Assembly (NCBI GenBank): GCA_945889715.1
Contig: CAMDCI010000002.1
Location: forward strand, 1-47,704
Origin: Bifidobacterium breve
Lineage (GTDB): Bacteria; Actinomycetota; Acidimicrobiia; Acidimicrobiales; Ilumatobacteraceae
Reading direction: 5' to 3'
Length of the DNA: 47,704 nucleotides
Positions 8,005 to 16,066 of this stretch are shown here, piece by piece; position 1 is the stretch's first letter; every line of letters begins with the position of its first letter. The notes below the pieces were generated by a model. It saw only the letters and a list, made by a program, of their open reading frames with translations. It searched no databases and had not been told where the DNA came from. Made by a program: the position numbers and the translations under genes.

Positions 8005-9162
8005 ATGACTGTGACAAATTCTGATCAGACCACAAACGACCGCTTTCCACGCGAACTCGTTCGTCGTCTACTTGATAACTATCGTGGCAAGACGCTTGAT
8101 CATGCCACTGGTTCAATGACTGAGCCAGCAACTGTTTTTACCGACCCAGTTAGATTCCAAAAAGAACTTGACGTTCTCTTTCGCGGCGGGGCCCACATCA
8201 TTGGTTGGACTGGTGAGCTTCCCAAACCCGGAACCTTTATCACAAAAAATGTCGCTGGCCATCCAGTACTCGTTACTCGTGCCGATGATGGTGTGTTGCG
8301 CGCATTTCGCAATGCGTGCACCCATCGCGGTGCTCAAGTTGCCGACGGGTGCGGTGAAACGCGTCGCCTCACGTGTCCCTACCATGCATGGTCTTTCGAG
8401 CTGAACGGCGACCTTGCTGGCCAACCTCAGGCGTACGCCTTTAGTGATATTGAAAAGAGCACGCTCGGACTTCAACCATTGCCCATCGCCGACGTCGCAG
8501 GACTGATTGCTGTCGGATTGAGCGATGATGTCGATCCCGTTGCGGCATTCGCCGATATTGAGCCCCAGTTGCGTTGGTGTGGTTATGAGACTCACGAAAT
8601 TGTGTGCCAACACACGTGGACGCTCAAAGCCAACTGGAAAATTGCTTTTGATGTGAACCTCGAGTCGTATCACGTTGACTATTTACATCGTGACACTTTG
8701 TCGAACTTGGTTTTACATAATCCCATTTACGACAGTTTTGGCAAACATGCCCGTTGGGGATTCCCGACAACCGGAACTGAAAAGGTTGTTGACCTTCCCG
8801 AAGAGCACTGGCCACCAACAATGCCGGTCAGCATCATTCACACGTTGTTCCCCAGTGTTGTTTTGCTTGAAACTCCGGTGAGCTGTCAAATGTTTCGCGT
8901 CTATCCCGGACGCAATGTCAATGAATGCACCGTCGACCTCACTGAGGCTTCACTCAAACCCATCGCCAATGAAGAAGATCGCGAGGCCCGTCAGCGCGGT
9001 GCAGATTTTGCGGCACTTGTCGTGGGTACCGAAGACTTTCCAGCCGCCGAACAGTGTCAACGTGGCGCAGAAATTGGTCTCACCAACTTCAACTTTGGTA
9101 GTAATGAGCCAATGCTGCAGCACTGGCACCGCACTTGGCAGCACGCTCTGGATAACGCTTAA
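8005..9162 (+). CDS. Rieske non-heme iron oxygenase, alpha subunit
   Basis: A 385-residue oxygenase subunit of the ring-hydroxylating type. The N-terminal Rieske [2Fe-2S] domain has Cys105-x-His107 in ACTHRGAQ and Cys124-x2-His127 in CPYHAW. The catalytic domain has the mononuclear iron histidines in ESYHVDYLH (His223, His228). No beta subunit, ferredoxin or reductase gene is adjacent, so electrons must come from elsewhere. The ORF track begins at 7966, but I choose ATG at 8005 because AGGGGA stands just before it. It is not KshA-like: KshA has CRHMGG where this has CTHRGA. The substrate is unknown, although a steroid or steroid-derived acid is plausible given the ligase that follows. Confidence 0.83.
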   Translation: MTVTNSDQTTNDRFPRELVRRLLDNYRGKTLDHATGSMTEPATVFTDPVRFQKELDVLFRGGAHIIGWTGELPKPGTFITKNVAGHPVLVTRADDGVLRAFRNACTHRGAQVADGCGETRRLTCPYHAWSFELNGDLAGQPQAYAFSDIEKSTLGLQPLPIADVAGLIAVGLSDDVDPVAAFADIEPQLRWCGYETHEIVCQHTWTLKANWKIAFDVNLESYHVDYLHRDTLSNLVLHNPIYDSFGKHARWGFPTTGTEKVVDLPEEHWPPTMPVSIIHTLFPSVVLLETPVSCQMFRVYPGRNVNECTVDLTEASLKPIANEEDREARQRGADFAALVVGTEDFPAAEQCQRGAEIGLTNFNFGSNEPMLQHWHRTWQHALDNA

Positions 9163-9194
9163 AACAATTTGCTCAACTGCACGAACGGATAATC

Positions 9195-10637
9195 ATGAAT
9201 ACGCCAAATGTCATTTCAATTATGCAGGCGCTCGCCGACAAGGCAGCCGAAAATCCCAATCGCACTGCGATCACTTGTGGTGATGAATCAGTAACACGAG
9301 CAGAGCTTGAGTCACGAACAAATCGCTTGGCTCGCGCCTATGCCGAACGCGGTGTTTCATTCGGCAATTTTGTCACGGTTGCTTTACCGAACTCGGTTGA
9401 ATTTTACGAAGCATGCATTGCTGCATGGAAACTTGGTGCGATTCCACAACCAGTGAGTTACCGTTTGCCAAACCGCGAGCGCGAAGCCATCGTTGAACTT
9501 GCCGATTCAGCGCTTGTCGTTGGTGCCGAGCAATCGGCCCATCCTGGCCGTGTCACATTGCCCGCACACTTTGACGCATCGGCTTACGATGCTTCACCTT
9601 TACCTGATGTGACTTCGCCCGCCATGAAGGCACCAACGTCAGGTGGTTCAACTGGACGACCTAAATTGATTGTTGCTGGCGATCCTGGCATCGTCAGCGT
9701 GGGTGCGCCCGGCATGGGCCAGCGCGTTGACGGAGTCGTGTGTATTCCTGGACCGCTGTACCACAACGCTCCGTTCTCGTTTGGTGCTGGTTCGTTGTTC
9801 CATGGCAATCATTTAGTTCTCTTGCCGCAATTTGACGCCGAAGCAACATTGGCTGCAGTCGACAAGCACAGTGCCGATTGGATTTTGTTTGTACCCACGA
9901 TGATGTCGCGTATCTCACGTTTGCCCGAAGATGTGAAGAACAAGTACGACCTCTCGTCGCTTTCAACTGTTTGGCACATGGCTGCGCCCTGCCCGCCATG
10001 GTTGAAAGAAGAATGGTGCAACTGGCTCGGTGGCGAAAAGATCATGGAGCTCTACGCCGGAACCGAAGCACAGGCCGTCACCATTATTCGTGGCGATGAA
10101 TGGTTGGCCCACCGCGGTTCAGTTGGTCGTTGCGTCACTGGCGAGATGAAAGTTCTCGATTCAGAGACTTACGAAGAACTTCCTCGCGGAACCATCGGCG
10201 AAATCTTCATGCGCAATACCCGAGTGACGTACAAGTACCTCGGAGCCGAGGCCCGCAAATCACCAGACGGCTGGGAAAGTCTCGGAGACATCGGCAAGAT
10301 TGACGAAGAGGGCTACATCTATCTCACCGATCGACGGGGCGACATGATCTTGTCGGGCGGAGCAAACATCTATCCCGCAGAAGTTGAAGTCGCCTTAAGC
10401 GAACATCCCGATGTGGTGTCTTCGGCAGTTATTGGTTTGCCCGATGAAGATTTAGGTAATCGCATTCATGCTCTCGTGCAGGTGTCAAAGCCGATTAACG
10501 AAGAAGAGTTGCGTACTTTCTTGAGCGAACGTCTCGTTCGCTACAAGGTGCCACGCACATTTGAGTTCACGAGTGATGCGGTTCGCGACGATGCCGGCAA
10601 AGTACGGCGTTCTGCTTTACGCGACGAACGCTCGTAG
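9195..10637 (+). CDS. Acyl-CoA ligase (ANL superfamily), BaiB-like
   Basis: A 480-residue AMP-forming ligase, somewhat short for the superfamily. The phosphate-binding loop PTSGGSTGRPKL is at 148-159, YAGTEAQ is the A5 motif, TDRRGDMILSGGANIYPAEVE is the hinge region, and the C-terminal lysine lies in DDAGKVRRSALR. It activates a carboxylic acid to its CoA thioester in the cytoplasm. It is the last gene of the long rightward run, 32 bases after the Rieske gene. The style resembles bile-acid/steroid CoA ligases, which would make a steroid carboxylate the likely substrate, but this is inference. A different ligase (FadD19-like) serves the side-chain block at 26983. Confidence 0.82.
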   Translation: MNTPNVISIMQALADKAAENPNRTAITCGDESVTRAELESRTNRLARAYAERGVSFGNFVTVALPNSVEFYEACIAAWKLGAIPQPVSYRLPNREREAIVELADSALVVGAEQSAHPGRVTLPAHFDASAYDASPLPDVTSPAMKAPTSGGSTGRPKLIVAGDPGIVSVGAPGMGQRVDGVVCIPGPLYHNAPFSFGAGSLFHGNHLVLLPQFDAEATLAAVDKHSADWILFVPTMMSRISRLPEDVKNKYDLSSLSTVWHMAAPCPPWLKEEWCNWLGGEKIMELYAGTEAQAVTIIRGDEWLAHRGSVGRCVTGEMKVLDSETYEELPRGTIGEIFMRNTRVTYKYLGAEARKSPDGWESLGDIGKIDEEGYIYLTDRRGDMILSGGANIYPAEVEVALSEHPDVVSSAVIGLPDEDLGNRIHALVQVSKPINEEELRTFLSERLVRYKVPRTFEFTSDAVRDDAGKVRRSALRDERS

Positions 10638-10653
10638 GACTTATATCCCTTTA

Positions 10654-10677
10654 TTACACTGTTTACCATTAGTGTAA
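10654..10677. promoter_or_regulatory. Inverted repeat before the secreted repeat protein
   Basis: TTACACT, 10 bases, then AGTGTAA make perfect 7-base arms (10654-10660 and 10671-10677). It sits 17 bases after the ligase stop and ends 33 bases before the preferred start of the secreted protein. The AT-rich arms without a T-tract suit an operator better than a terminator. Confidence 0.4.
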
Positions 10678-10710
10678 ATGCCCTTTGGATTTAGGTGCTT
10701 AACTGCATCT

Positions 10711-13332
10711 ATGAGAAATCGATTATTTGCCAGCCTCTTTGTCGTTGTTGCCCTGATCTTTGGTGTTACCAATTCAGCAAGTGCTGATCAATGGGATTAC
10801 ATTTATGGCGAAGACCCAACAAATGGGAACAATGTCTCGGTCAACTTGGATGTCAAAATCGATCCACTAGGTGGGGTTTATATCATCGGTTATTTCTACG
10901 GCCAATTCGAGGGCCTCCAAAGTGGCAGTGACTTTGCAAGATTTGTTCAACACCGTTCTGCCGCTGGGACTGTTGACTGGACGATTAAGTACACGTCCGA
11001 GCCGAGCAGCACAGTCCCCGCTCGAACTTTCGCAGCATCCGTTGACGGCAACGGAACACTATTCATTAATTCGAAGCCCAGTTATTTAGCAACAAGATGG
11101 TTTTCTATCGATCGCGAAGGTCATGTAGTCGAGAAATTGAGCCCTGCAGATTTTAGCTGCCCCGTAGGTGTGGCTGCCCAGGATGGCGGGGTGATCGGTA
11201 TTTGCGTCGGAACTCCAGTCACGCTTCGTAAGGTCGACAAGAATTTCCAATTGATTTGGGAACAACCAGTCGAACAGTACCTAGACACGACCCCCAAAAG
11301 TAGCAACGTGAACGGATTCCGGCCTGAAGATGTTGATGAGCAAATCATTCAAGGGGCAAACTCAAGTATCTGGGTAATTGATGGCCTTAATTACGGAAAT
11401 TTCCCACAATTACAAAACAACTTGCCGCTATCACTTCGTTCAGCCTTAGCGATGACGAGCTTTGATACCACCACCGGAGAAAAACTGGTGGCAATCAAGC
11501 ATTACGGTTTGTTGCCCCTCAAAGCAGTCAGTATCGGAGAACGCGAAGTTTGGATGTCGGTTAAGACACTAGATACTTCGGTTTGTTATCTAAACGAGTG
11601 CAGCGAGGAGAACCTCAACGCTATTTTTGACAGTTCAAACGGCGAAATGAAAGGTTACACCAGCGGAAATTTCGGCATCTTCCCAAGGTTTAGTCGTTTC
11701 ACATTGGTTTCCGAGGGTTACAAATACCTCTTCGAAAACGGATTTTCGACTACCAACTTGGGAATTGGTGATGGATCGTCAAAACCCGATTGGTACGTCG
11801 TCACACCATTCACTTGGACTTCACCTAGTTGGGTCGGATCTGTCAACGAATGCTTTAACGGAGTCGGAATAGGCTCCCCATCGTGCGGTGCTCAGGGTTC
11901 ATGGTCCACCTTTATTACCAATGATGGACGACGCCTGATCATGGCTCTCAATAATCAACTAGCCGTTTGGGAAATCACTGGCACCAATCTGCCAAGTATC
12001 GGTCGACTCATCAGTCGACAAACTTTTTCGAGCACAATTCAGGCTGTCGATGCTGACAATCTAGGAAACATTTATGTCGTTGGTTCAACATTTGAAACCC
12101 GAGTCGTTCAGACAAATGAACTTCGTCAACCAGCAGCGAATATTCAACCTCAATCGCTTTCTGCGAACCGTGCATTTATCTCACGAAACCCCATGGGTCG
12201 TATTTCTCTTGACGTCCTCCCGCGCACCCCGCTGCGCATCAAAGTTGCAGGAACCAACGGCGTTCCATCAACTGGTGTCGGTGCAGTGTCAATGAATGTC
12301 ACCGTCACATCTCCAGACGGAGAGGGTTTCATTACGGTTTATCCATGCGATTCAAAACCCGATGCGTCGAACCTCAACTACACACTTGAACAAACTGTTC
12401 CTAATGCAGTCATCGCACCAGTTTCTTCAACTGGTGATATCTGCTTCTACACGAATGCTCAAACTCATCTTCTTGCGGATATCAATGGCTACTTCCCCAC
12501 GGGTCAAGGCTTCACGGCCGCTGGCCCGGCTCGAGTCTTTGACACTCGCTCTGGCTCGAGCCAAGGTCTGCGCACAGTGAACAAAGTCAAAATTGGTGGC
12601 GCTCAAGAAGTGCGGGTCAAAATGACAGACCTTGCTGGCTTAACGCCATCAACCGGAGTCGGTGCAGTTTCACTGAACATCACTGCAACCGGAACAACCG
12701 CTGATGATTTCGGTGGATATGTCACGGTCTACCCATGTGGCAATCGACCCAATGCGTCGAGCATCAACTTTATCTCGGGGCAAACAGTGCCGAACGCAGT
12801 CATTGCACCAGTTTCAGCATCAGGAGAAGTGTGCTTCTACGCACGAGGCACCACCGACCTCATCGTTGATATCAACGGATACTTTCTCAGTGGTGCAGGG
12901 TTCACACCCACAACTCCGACACGTATCGCAGATACCCGTTCTGGATCTGATCAAGGAGTTCAAACAGTGACTAAGACCAAAGTTGGGGGTGACACCACTT
13001 TGAAAGTGAAGTTCACCGACATTGCTGGTCTCACTCCGTCATCAGGTGTTGGCGCTGTTTCACTCAACGTCACAGCAACGGGCACAACTGCCGACGAATT
13101 CGGTGGTTACGTCACCGTGTACCCATGCGGAGCAATACCCAACGCATCAAATCTCAACTTTGTCTCGGGGCAAATAGTTCCCAATGCTGTGATCGCACCA
13201 GTCTCTGCATCAGGAGAAGTGTGCTTCTACGCCCGAGGCACTACCGATCTCATCGTTGACCTCAACGGCTACTTCTTGACTGGAGCAGGCTTTGCACCAA
13301 TGTCACCTATTCGACTATTTGATACTCGTTAA
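10711..13332 (+). CDS. Large secreted protein: propeller-like body plus three C-terminal repeats
   Basis: An 873-residue exported protein with a clear signal peptide (MRNRLFASLFVVVALIFGVT, probable cleavage after SASA). The body (about 30-490) has repeated motifs such as DPLGGVYIIGYFYGQF and DADNLGNIYVVGSTF, typical of beta-propeller (SBBP/NHL-like) surface proteins. The last ~380 residues carry three copies of a ~130-residue module with VGAVSLNVTATG, GYVTVYPCG, VPNAVIAPVS and LIVDINGYF. The protein ends at FDTR, the first residues of a fourth unit. The ORF track starts at 10678, but ATG 10711 begins the signal peptide directly. Function is unknown; cell-surface adhesion or substrate capture are guesses. 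No LPXTG or membrane anchor is visible. Confidence 0.75.
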   Translation: MRNRLFASLFVVVALIFGVTNSASADQWDYIYGEDPTNGNNVSVNLDVKIDPLGGVYIIGYFYGQFEGLQSGSDFARFVQHRSAAGTVDWTIKYTSEPSSTVPARTFAASVDGNGTLFINSKPSYLATRWFSIDREGHVVEKLSPADFSCPVGVAAQDGGVIGICVGTPVTLRKVDKNFQLIWEQPVEQYLDTTPKSSNVNGFRPEDVDEQIIQGANSSIWVIDGLNYGNFPQLQNNLPLSLRSALAMTSFDTTTGEKLVAIKHYGLLPLKAVSIGEREVWMSVKTLDTSVCYLNECSEENLNAIFDSSNGEMKGYTSGNFGIFPRFSRFTLVSEGYKYLFENGFSTTNLGIGDGSSKPDWYVVTPFTWTSPSWVGSVNECFNGVGIGSPSCGAQGSWSTFITNDGRRLIMALNNQLAVWEITGTNLPSIGRLISRQTFSSTIQAVDADNLGNIYVVGSTFETRVVQTNELRQPAANIQPQSLSANRAFISRNPMGRISLDVLPRTPLRIKVAGTNGVPSTGVGAVSMNVTVTSPDGEGFITVYPCDSKPDASNLNYTLEQTVPNAVIAPVSSTGDICFYTNAQTHLLADINGYFPTGQGFTAAGPARVFDTRSGSSQGLRTVNKVKIGGAQEVRVKMTDLAGLTPSTGVGAVSLNITATGTTADDFGGYVTVYPCGNRPNASSINFISGQTVPNAVIAPVSASGEVCFYARGTTDLIVDINGYFLSGAGFTPTTPTRIADTRSGSDQGVQTVTKTKVGGDTTLKVKFTDIAGLTPSSGVGAVSLNVTATGTTADEFGGYVTVYPCGAIPNASNLNFVSGQIVPNAVIAPVSASGEVCFYARGTTDLIVDLNGYFLTGAGFAPMSPIRLFDTR
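12160..13332 (+). repeat. Tandem 390-bp coding repeats
   Basis: Two full units of exactly 390 bases run 12541-12930 and 12931-13320, measured from the GAxAC(T/C)CG codons for DTR. They are preceded by a more diverged, shorter unit (about 12160-12540) and followed by only GATACTCGT-TAA. The two full units differ mostly at synonymous sites, so they are kept by protein-level selection and are not a recent duplication. Each carries two Cys, in VYPCG and EVCFY. Confidence 0.8.
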
Positions 13333-13337
13333 ATCAA

Positions 13338-14516
13338 TCAGCTGAACTTGACGGGCAACGACTGAATACCGCGCACGAAAGATGCGTGGCTATACACCGG
13401 CTTGTAATTGGGGTCGACGAATTCAATTTTGTTAGTTCGCTTGAATAGTTCGGTATAAATCGAGCGCAACTCGAGTCGAGCCAAGCTTGCACCTAAGCAC
13501 AAGTGCGGTCCCCATCCAAACGCAATATGTGGGTTCGGGCTGCGTGTTACGTCAAACGTATGTGGCTCAACAAACATGTCCTCATCGCGATTAGCGGCGG
13601 TGTAGTTCATGACGACTTGTGAACCCTGCGGAATCTTGACTCCACGAATCTCCACATCTTCAGTCGTGACCCGCACCATATTGACGATCGGCGTGACCCA
13701 GCGCAAACACTCTTCAATGGCCCGCTCAAGATCTTCAGGTGACCGCCGCGCAATCGCCATCTGTTCGGGGTTGCGAATCATTGCTTCAAGTCCACCTGTG
13801 ATCACATTACGAGTCGTCTCATTGCCACCAACTAACAGCAACAGGGCGTTTCCAACGACATGCTCGTCGTCCATGACACTTCCATCTTCCGCCGCGACAA
13901 CGAGTTTGCTCACCAAGTCGTCGCCCGGATTCTTCTTGCGTTGTTCAATGACTTCAGAGATGTATACGTAGTACTCAAAAGCCGCATTCACGACATCGTC
14001 GGTCACATATTTGGGATCATCGGCACCATTGATCATGGCGTCACTCCAATGTTGCAACTTGTCATAGTCGCTTTCGGGGGCTCCGAGCATTTCACCAATC
14101 AAGGTCATCGGTAAAAGACGGGCAATATCGGCAACGATGTCGCAGGTCCCACGAGCAACAGCAACATCAACTAAGCGATGCGCAACCTCTTCTACATGAG
14201 TTTGATATGCCGCCATTTGACGAGGTGTGAAACCGCGAGCTACTACTCGACGCTGATCGGCGTGTCCCGGATCATCGCTATCGATCATCGATGGCTGCAC
14301 AATGCCATTGGGTCGCGAGCCAATGATGCCACTGGCAAAGATTTGCGCTTGCCGTTCAGCCAGGCGAATGTCTTCAATTTTTGTTAATGCCCAGATTCCA
14401 TTGACGTCTTGGTACACCGGTTCATTTCGACGGATCCACTCGAGAGTCGGAAACGGATCATTTTGGTACATGTCGCGGTCAAGAATGTTTACCTTCACGT
14501 GTTGAACCTTAGTCAT
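13338..14516 (-). CDS. Cytochrome P450, CYP142/CYP125-like sterol side-chain hydroxylase
   Basis: A 392-residue bacterial P450. It has the I-helix GGNETT (230-235), ExxR in EECLRW (Glu269-Arg272), and the heme loop FGWGPHLCLG with Cys340. The overall style closely follows mycobacterial CYP142, for example MIDSDDPGH, the VGGNETTRN segment and a C-terminus of FVRGIQSLPVKF. CYP142 and CYP125 oxidise the C26/C27 terminal methyl of cholesterol-type side chains. The ORF track starts at 14561; I prefer ATG 14516 (MTKVQHV), though no strong ribosome-binding site is visible. It diverges from the binding lipoprotein at 14593 and is convergent with the secreted protein, 5 bases away. Redox partners are not in the window. 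Confidence 0.83.
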   Translation of the reverse strand: MTKVQHVKVNILDRDMYQNDPFPTLEWIRRNEPVYQDVNGIWALTKIEDIRLAERQAQIFASGIIGSRPNGIVQPSMIDSDDPGHADQRRVVARGFTPRQMAAYQTHVEEVAHRLVDVAVARGTCDIVADIARLLPMTLIGEMLGAPESDYDKLQHWSDAMINGADDPKYVTDDVVNAAFEYYVYISEVIEQRKKNPGDDLVSKLVVAAEDGSVMDDEHVVGNALLLLVGGNETTRNVITGGLEAMIRNPEQMAIARRSPEDLERAIEECLRWVTPIVNMVRVTTEDVEIRGVKIPQGSQVVMNYTAANRDEDMFVEPHTFDVTRSPNPHIAFGWGPHLCLGASLARLELRSIYTELFKRTNKIEFVDPNYKPVYSHASFVRGIQSLPVKFS

Positions 14517-14592
14517 AAAAAAGTGCCAACTTCTAGGGCATGTCACAGTCAAAAGGTGCAACTTTGGTACCTAGACCAGCCAAAATAGACGC

Positions 14593-16065
14593 GTGAACCG
14601 TTTGACCTCTCTATCTCTCGCCTCTGCCCTCGTTTTCGTGACCATTGGTTGTTCAAACCGCGGCGAAGGTACGGCACCAGTCGATCCTTCCGTCGCCCCA
14701 TCAACCGAAGCAACAACCGACCTACCGAGCGACTCCACCCTCGCGCCCGAGTCACCAACCATCATGTTTGGTGACCTTGAATCTCCTTGTGGTCCAGCGA
14801 TTGACGGCATTACTCCAGTTGTCACCGCCGACGAAAACGGTGGATCGGCTGATGCGATTCAAGTAGCGACGCCGTCCGATAAAGGAAACTCATTCGTGCC
14901 CGGACTCAACGGCGAACTTTACGATGCGGGAGTTGCATTTGAAGGTTGGTGCAACGCTCAAGGTGGCATCGCTGGGATGCCGCTGAAGGTCATTGATGCT
15001 GATGCCAAACTTTTTGAGGTTCCGGTGCAAATGGAAAACGTTTGCGCAAATGCATTCGCTATGGTCGGCGGCGGTTGGGCGCTGGACGATCAAGAATTCC
15101 CGCGCTTCCACGAGTGCGGAATGATTGATGTTGCTGGTTTCGTTGTGACGGCAGGCAAATCACAAGCTGACAATACATACTCCCCGAGCCCAAACCCTTC
15201 AAACAAAAAAGATGAAGGCTGGTTCAAGTGGGCCGTTGCCGCCTATCCAGAAGCGATGCAACATTTTGCAACTGTCTACAGTGACATCCTCACGGCCCAA
15301 GTTGTTGAACAGCAATACCGTGAAGCTGCTGCCATTCTTGGTGGAGTCACCGTCGTTGACCAAGTCCCTTACAGTTCTGTTGGCGAAACTTCGTGGTTGC
15401 CCATTGCACAAAGACTGAAAAATAGTGGCGTACGTGCCGTCAGTCTGGTGGGAGTGCCCGAAGTTCTTCCGCAACTTACAAAAGCGCTCCAAGAACTTGG
15501 TTACAAGCTAGATCTGATCATGGTTGACGCTGGTTTTTACGCTGACGTTCTTATTAACAATGGTGGAGACAGCGTTGAAGGTGTCGTCGTACGAACAGGT
15601 TTCTCATTATTTGAAGAAGCCGACCGCGTACCAGCCGTTCAGGATTATCTCGACATGATAAAGACCTATCGTCCTGACGGCAAAGTTGCCGGCCTCGGCA
15701 TGCAAGGAACGTCAGCCTTCTTACTCTTTGCAACAGCTGCAAAGAATTGCATTGTGAATAACGCTGGCATATTGAGCCGCTCATGCATCATGGAAGAAAT
15801 CAGCAAAGTAGATAAGTGGACCGGCGGCGGACTACATGCGCAGGCAAGCCCTGGCACCAATACCTCAAGTCCGTGCTACCAAATGATCACAATCAAAGAT
15901 GGTCAATTCACTCGCCTCTATCCGCCTCTCAATCCAACCGACGCCGATCGCGCTCTGATTCCCACTGCCACAATCACCGAAGATGGCTGGGCTTGCGACG
16001 AGTCGACCTTGATTGAACTCACTGGCGATTATGGTGATGTCAGTATTGGCAAAATCGCCAAGTAA
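14593..16065 (+). CDS. ABC transporter substrate-binding lipoprotein (LIV type), orphan copy
   Basis: A 490-residue type-1 periplasmic binding protein (receptor for branched-chain-type ligands). The signal peptide ends in the lipobox VTIGC (Cys20), and a Ser/Thr/Pro linker follows. It is a paralogue of the protein at 32873: both contain GWCNAQGGI, a GGGW-DDQ-PRFHECGM block, and a C-terminal IxxWTGGGLH segment. No permease or ATPase gene is next to it, so it probably uses the importer encoded at 34393-38077. It starts with GTG, 76 bases from the divergent P450. Ligand unknown; a sterol, bile-acid-like compound or breakdown product is suggested only by position. Confidence 0.82.
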   Translation: MNRLTSLSLASALVFVTIGCSNRGEGTAPVDPSVAPSTEATTDLPSDSTLAPESPTIMFGDLESPCGPAIDGITPVVTADENGGSADAIQVATPSDKGNSFVPGLNGELYDAGVAFEGWCNAQGGIAGMPLKVIDADAKLFEVPVQMENVCANAFAMVGGGWALDDQEFPRFHECGMIDVAGFVVTAGKSQADNTYSPSPNPSNKKDEGWFKWAVAAYPEAMQHFATVYSDILTAQVVEQQYREAAAILGGVTVVDQVPYSSVGETSWLPIAQRLKNSGVRAVSLVGVPEVLPQLTKALQELGYKLDLIMVDAGFYADVLINNGGDSVEGVVVRTGFSLFEEADRVPAVQDYLDMIKTYRPDGKVAGLGMQGTSAFLLFATAAKNCIVNNAGILSRSCIMEEISKVDKWTGGGLHAQASPGTNTSSPCYQMITIKDGQFTRLYPPLNPTDADRALIPTATITEDGWACDESTLIELTGDYGDVSIGKIAK

Positions 16066-16066
16066 A

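Noticed and set aside
8113-8673. 186-residue minus-strand ORF inside the Rieske gene
   Set aside because: Lies wholly within a gene with all metal-binding motifs on the opposite strand.
8005-9162. Rieske gene as KshA (3-ketosteroid 9alpha-hydroxylase)
   Set aside because: The Rieske motif CTHRGA and general layout differ from the CRHMGG of KshA.
12541-13320. 390-bp repeats as a CRISPR array or mobile repeat
   Set aside because: In-frame protein domain repeats with mostly synonymous differences, no short spaced repeats, no cas genes.
14517-14592. Imperfect direct repeat GTGCCAACTT / GTGCAACTTT in the P450/lipoprotein gap
   Set aside because: Only partly matching and short; no symmetry, so weaker than the palindromes listed.
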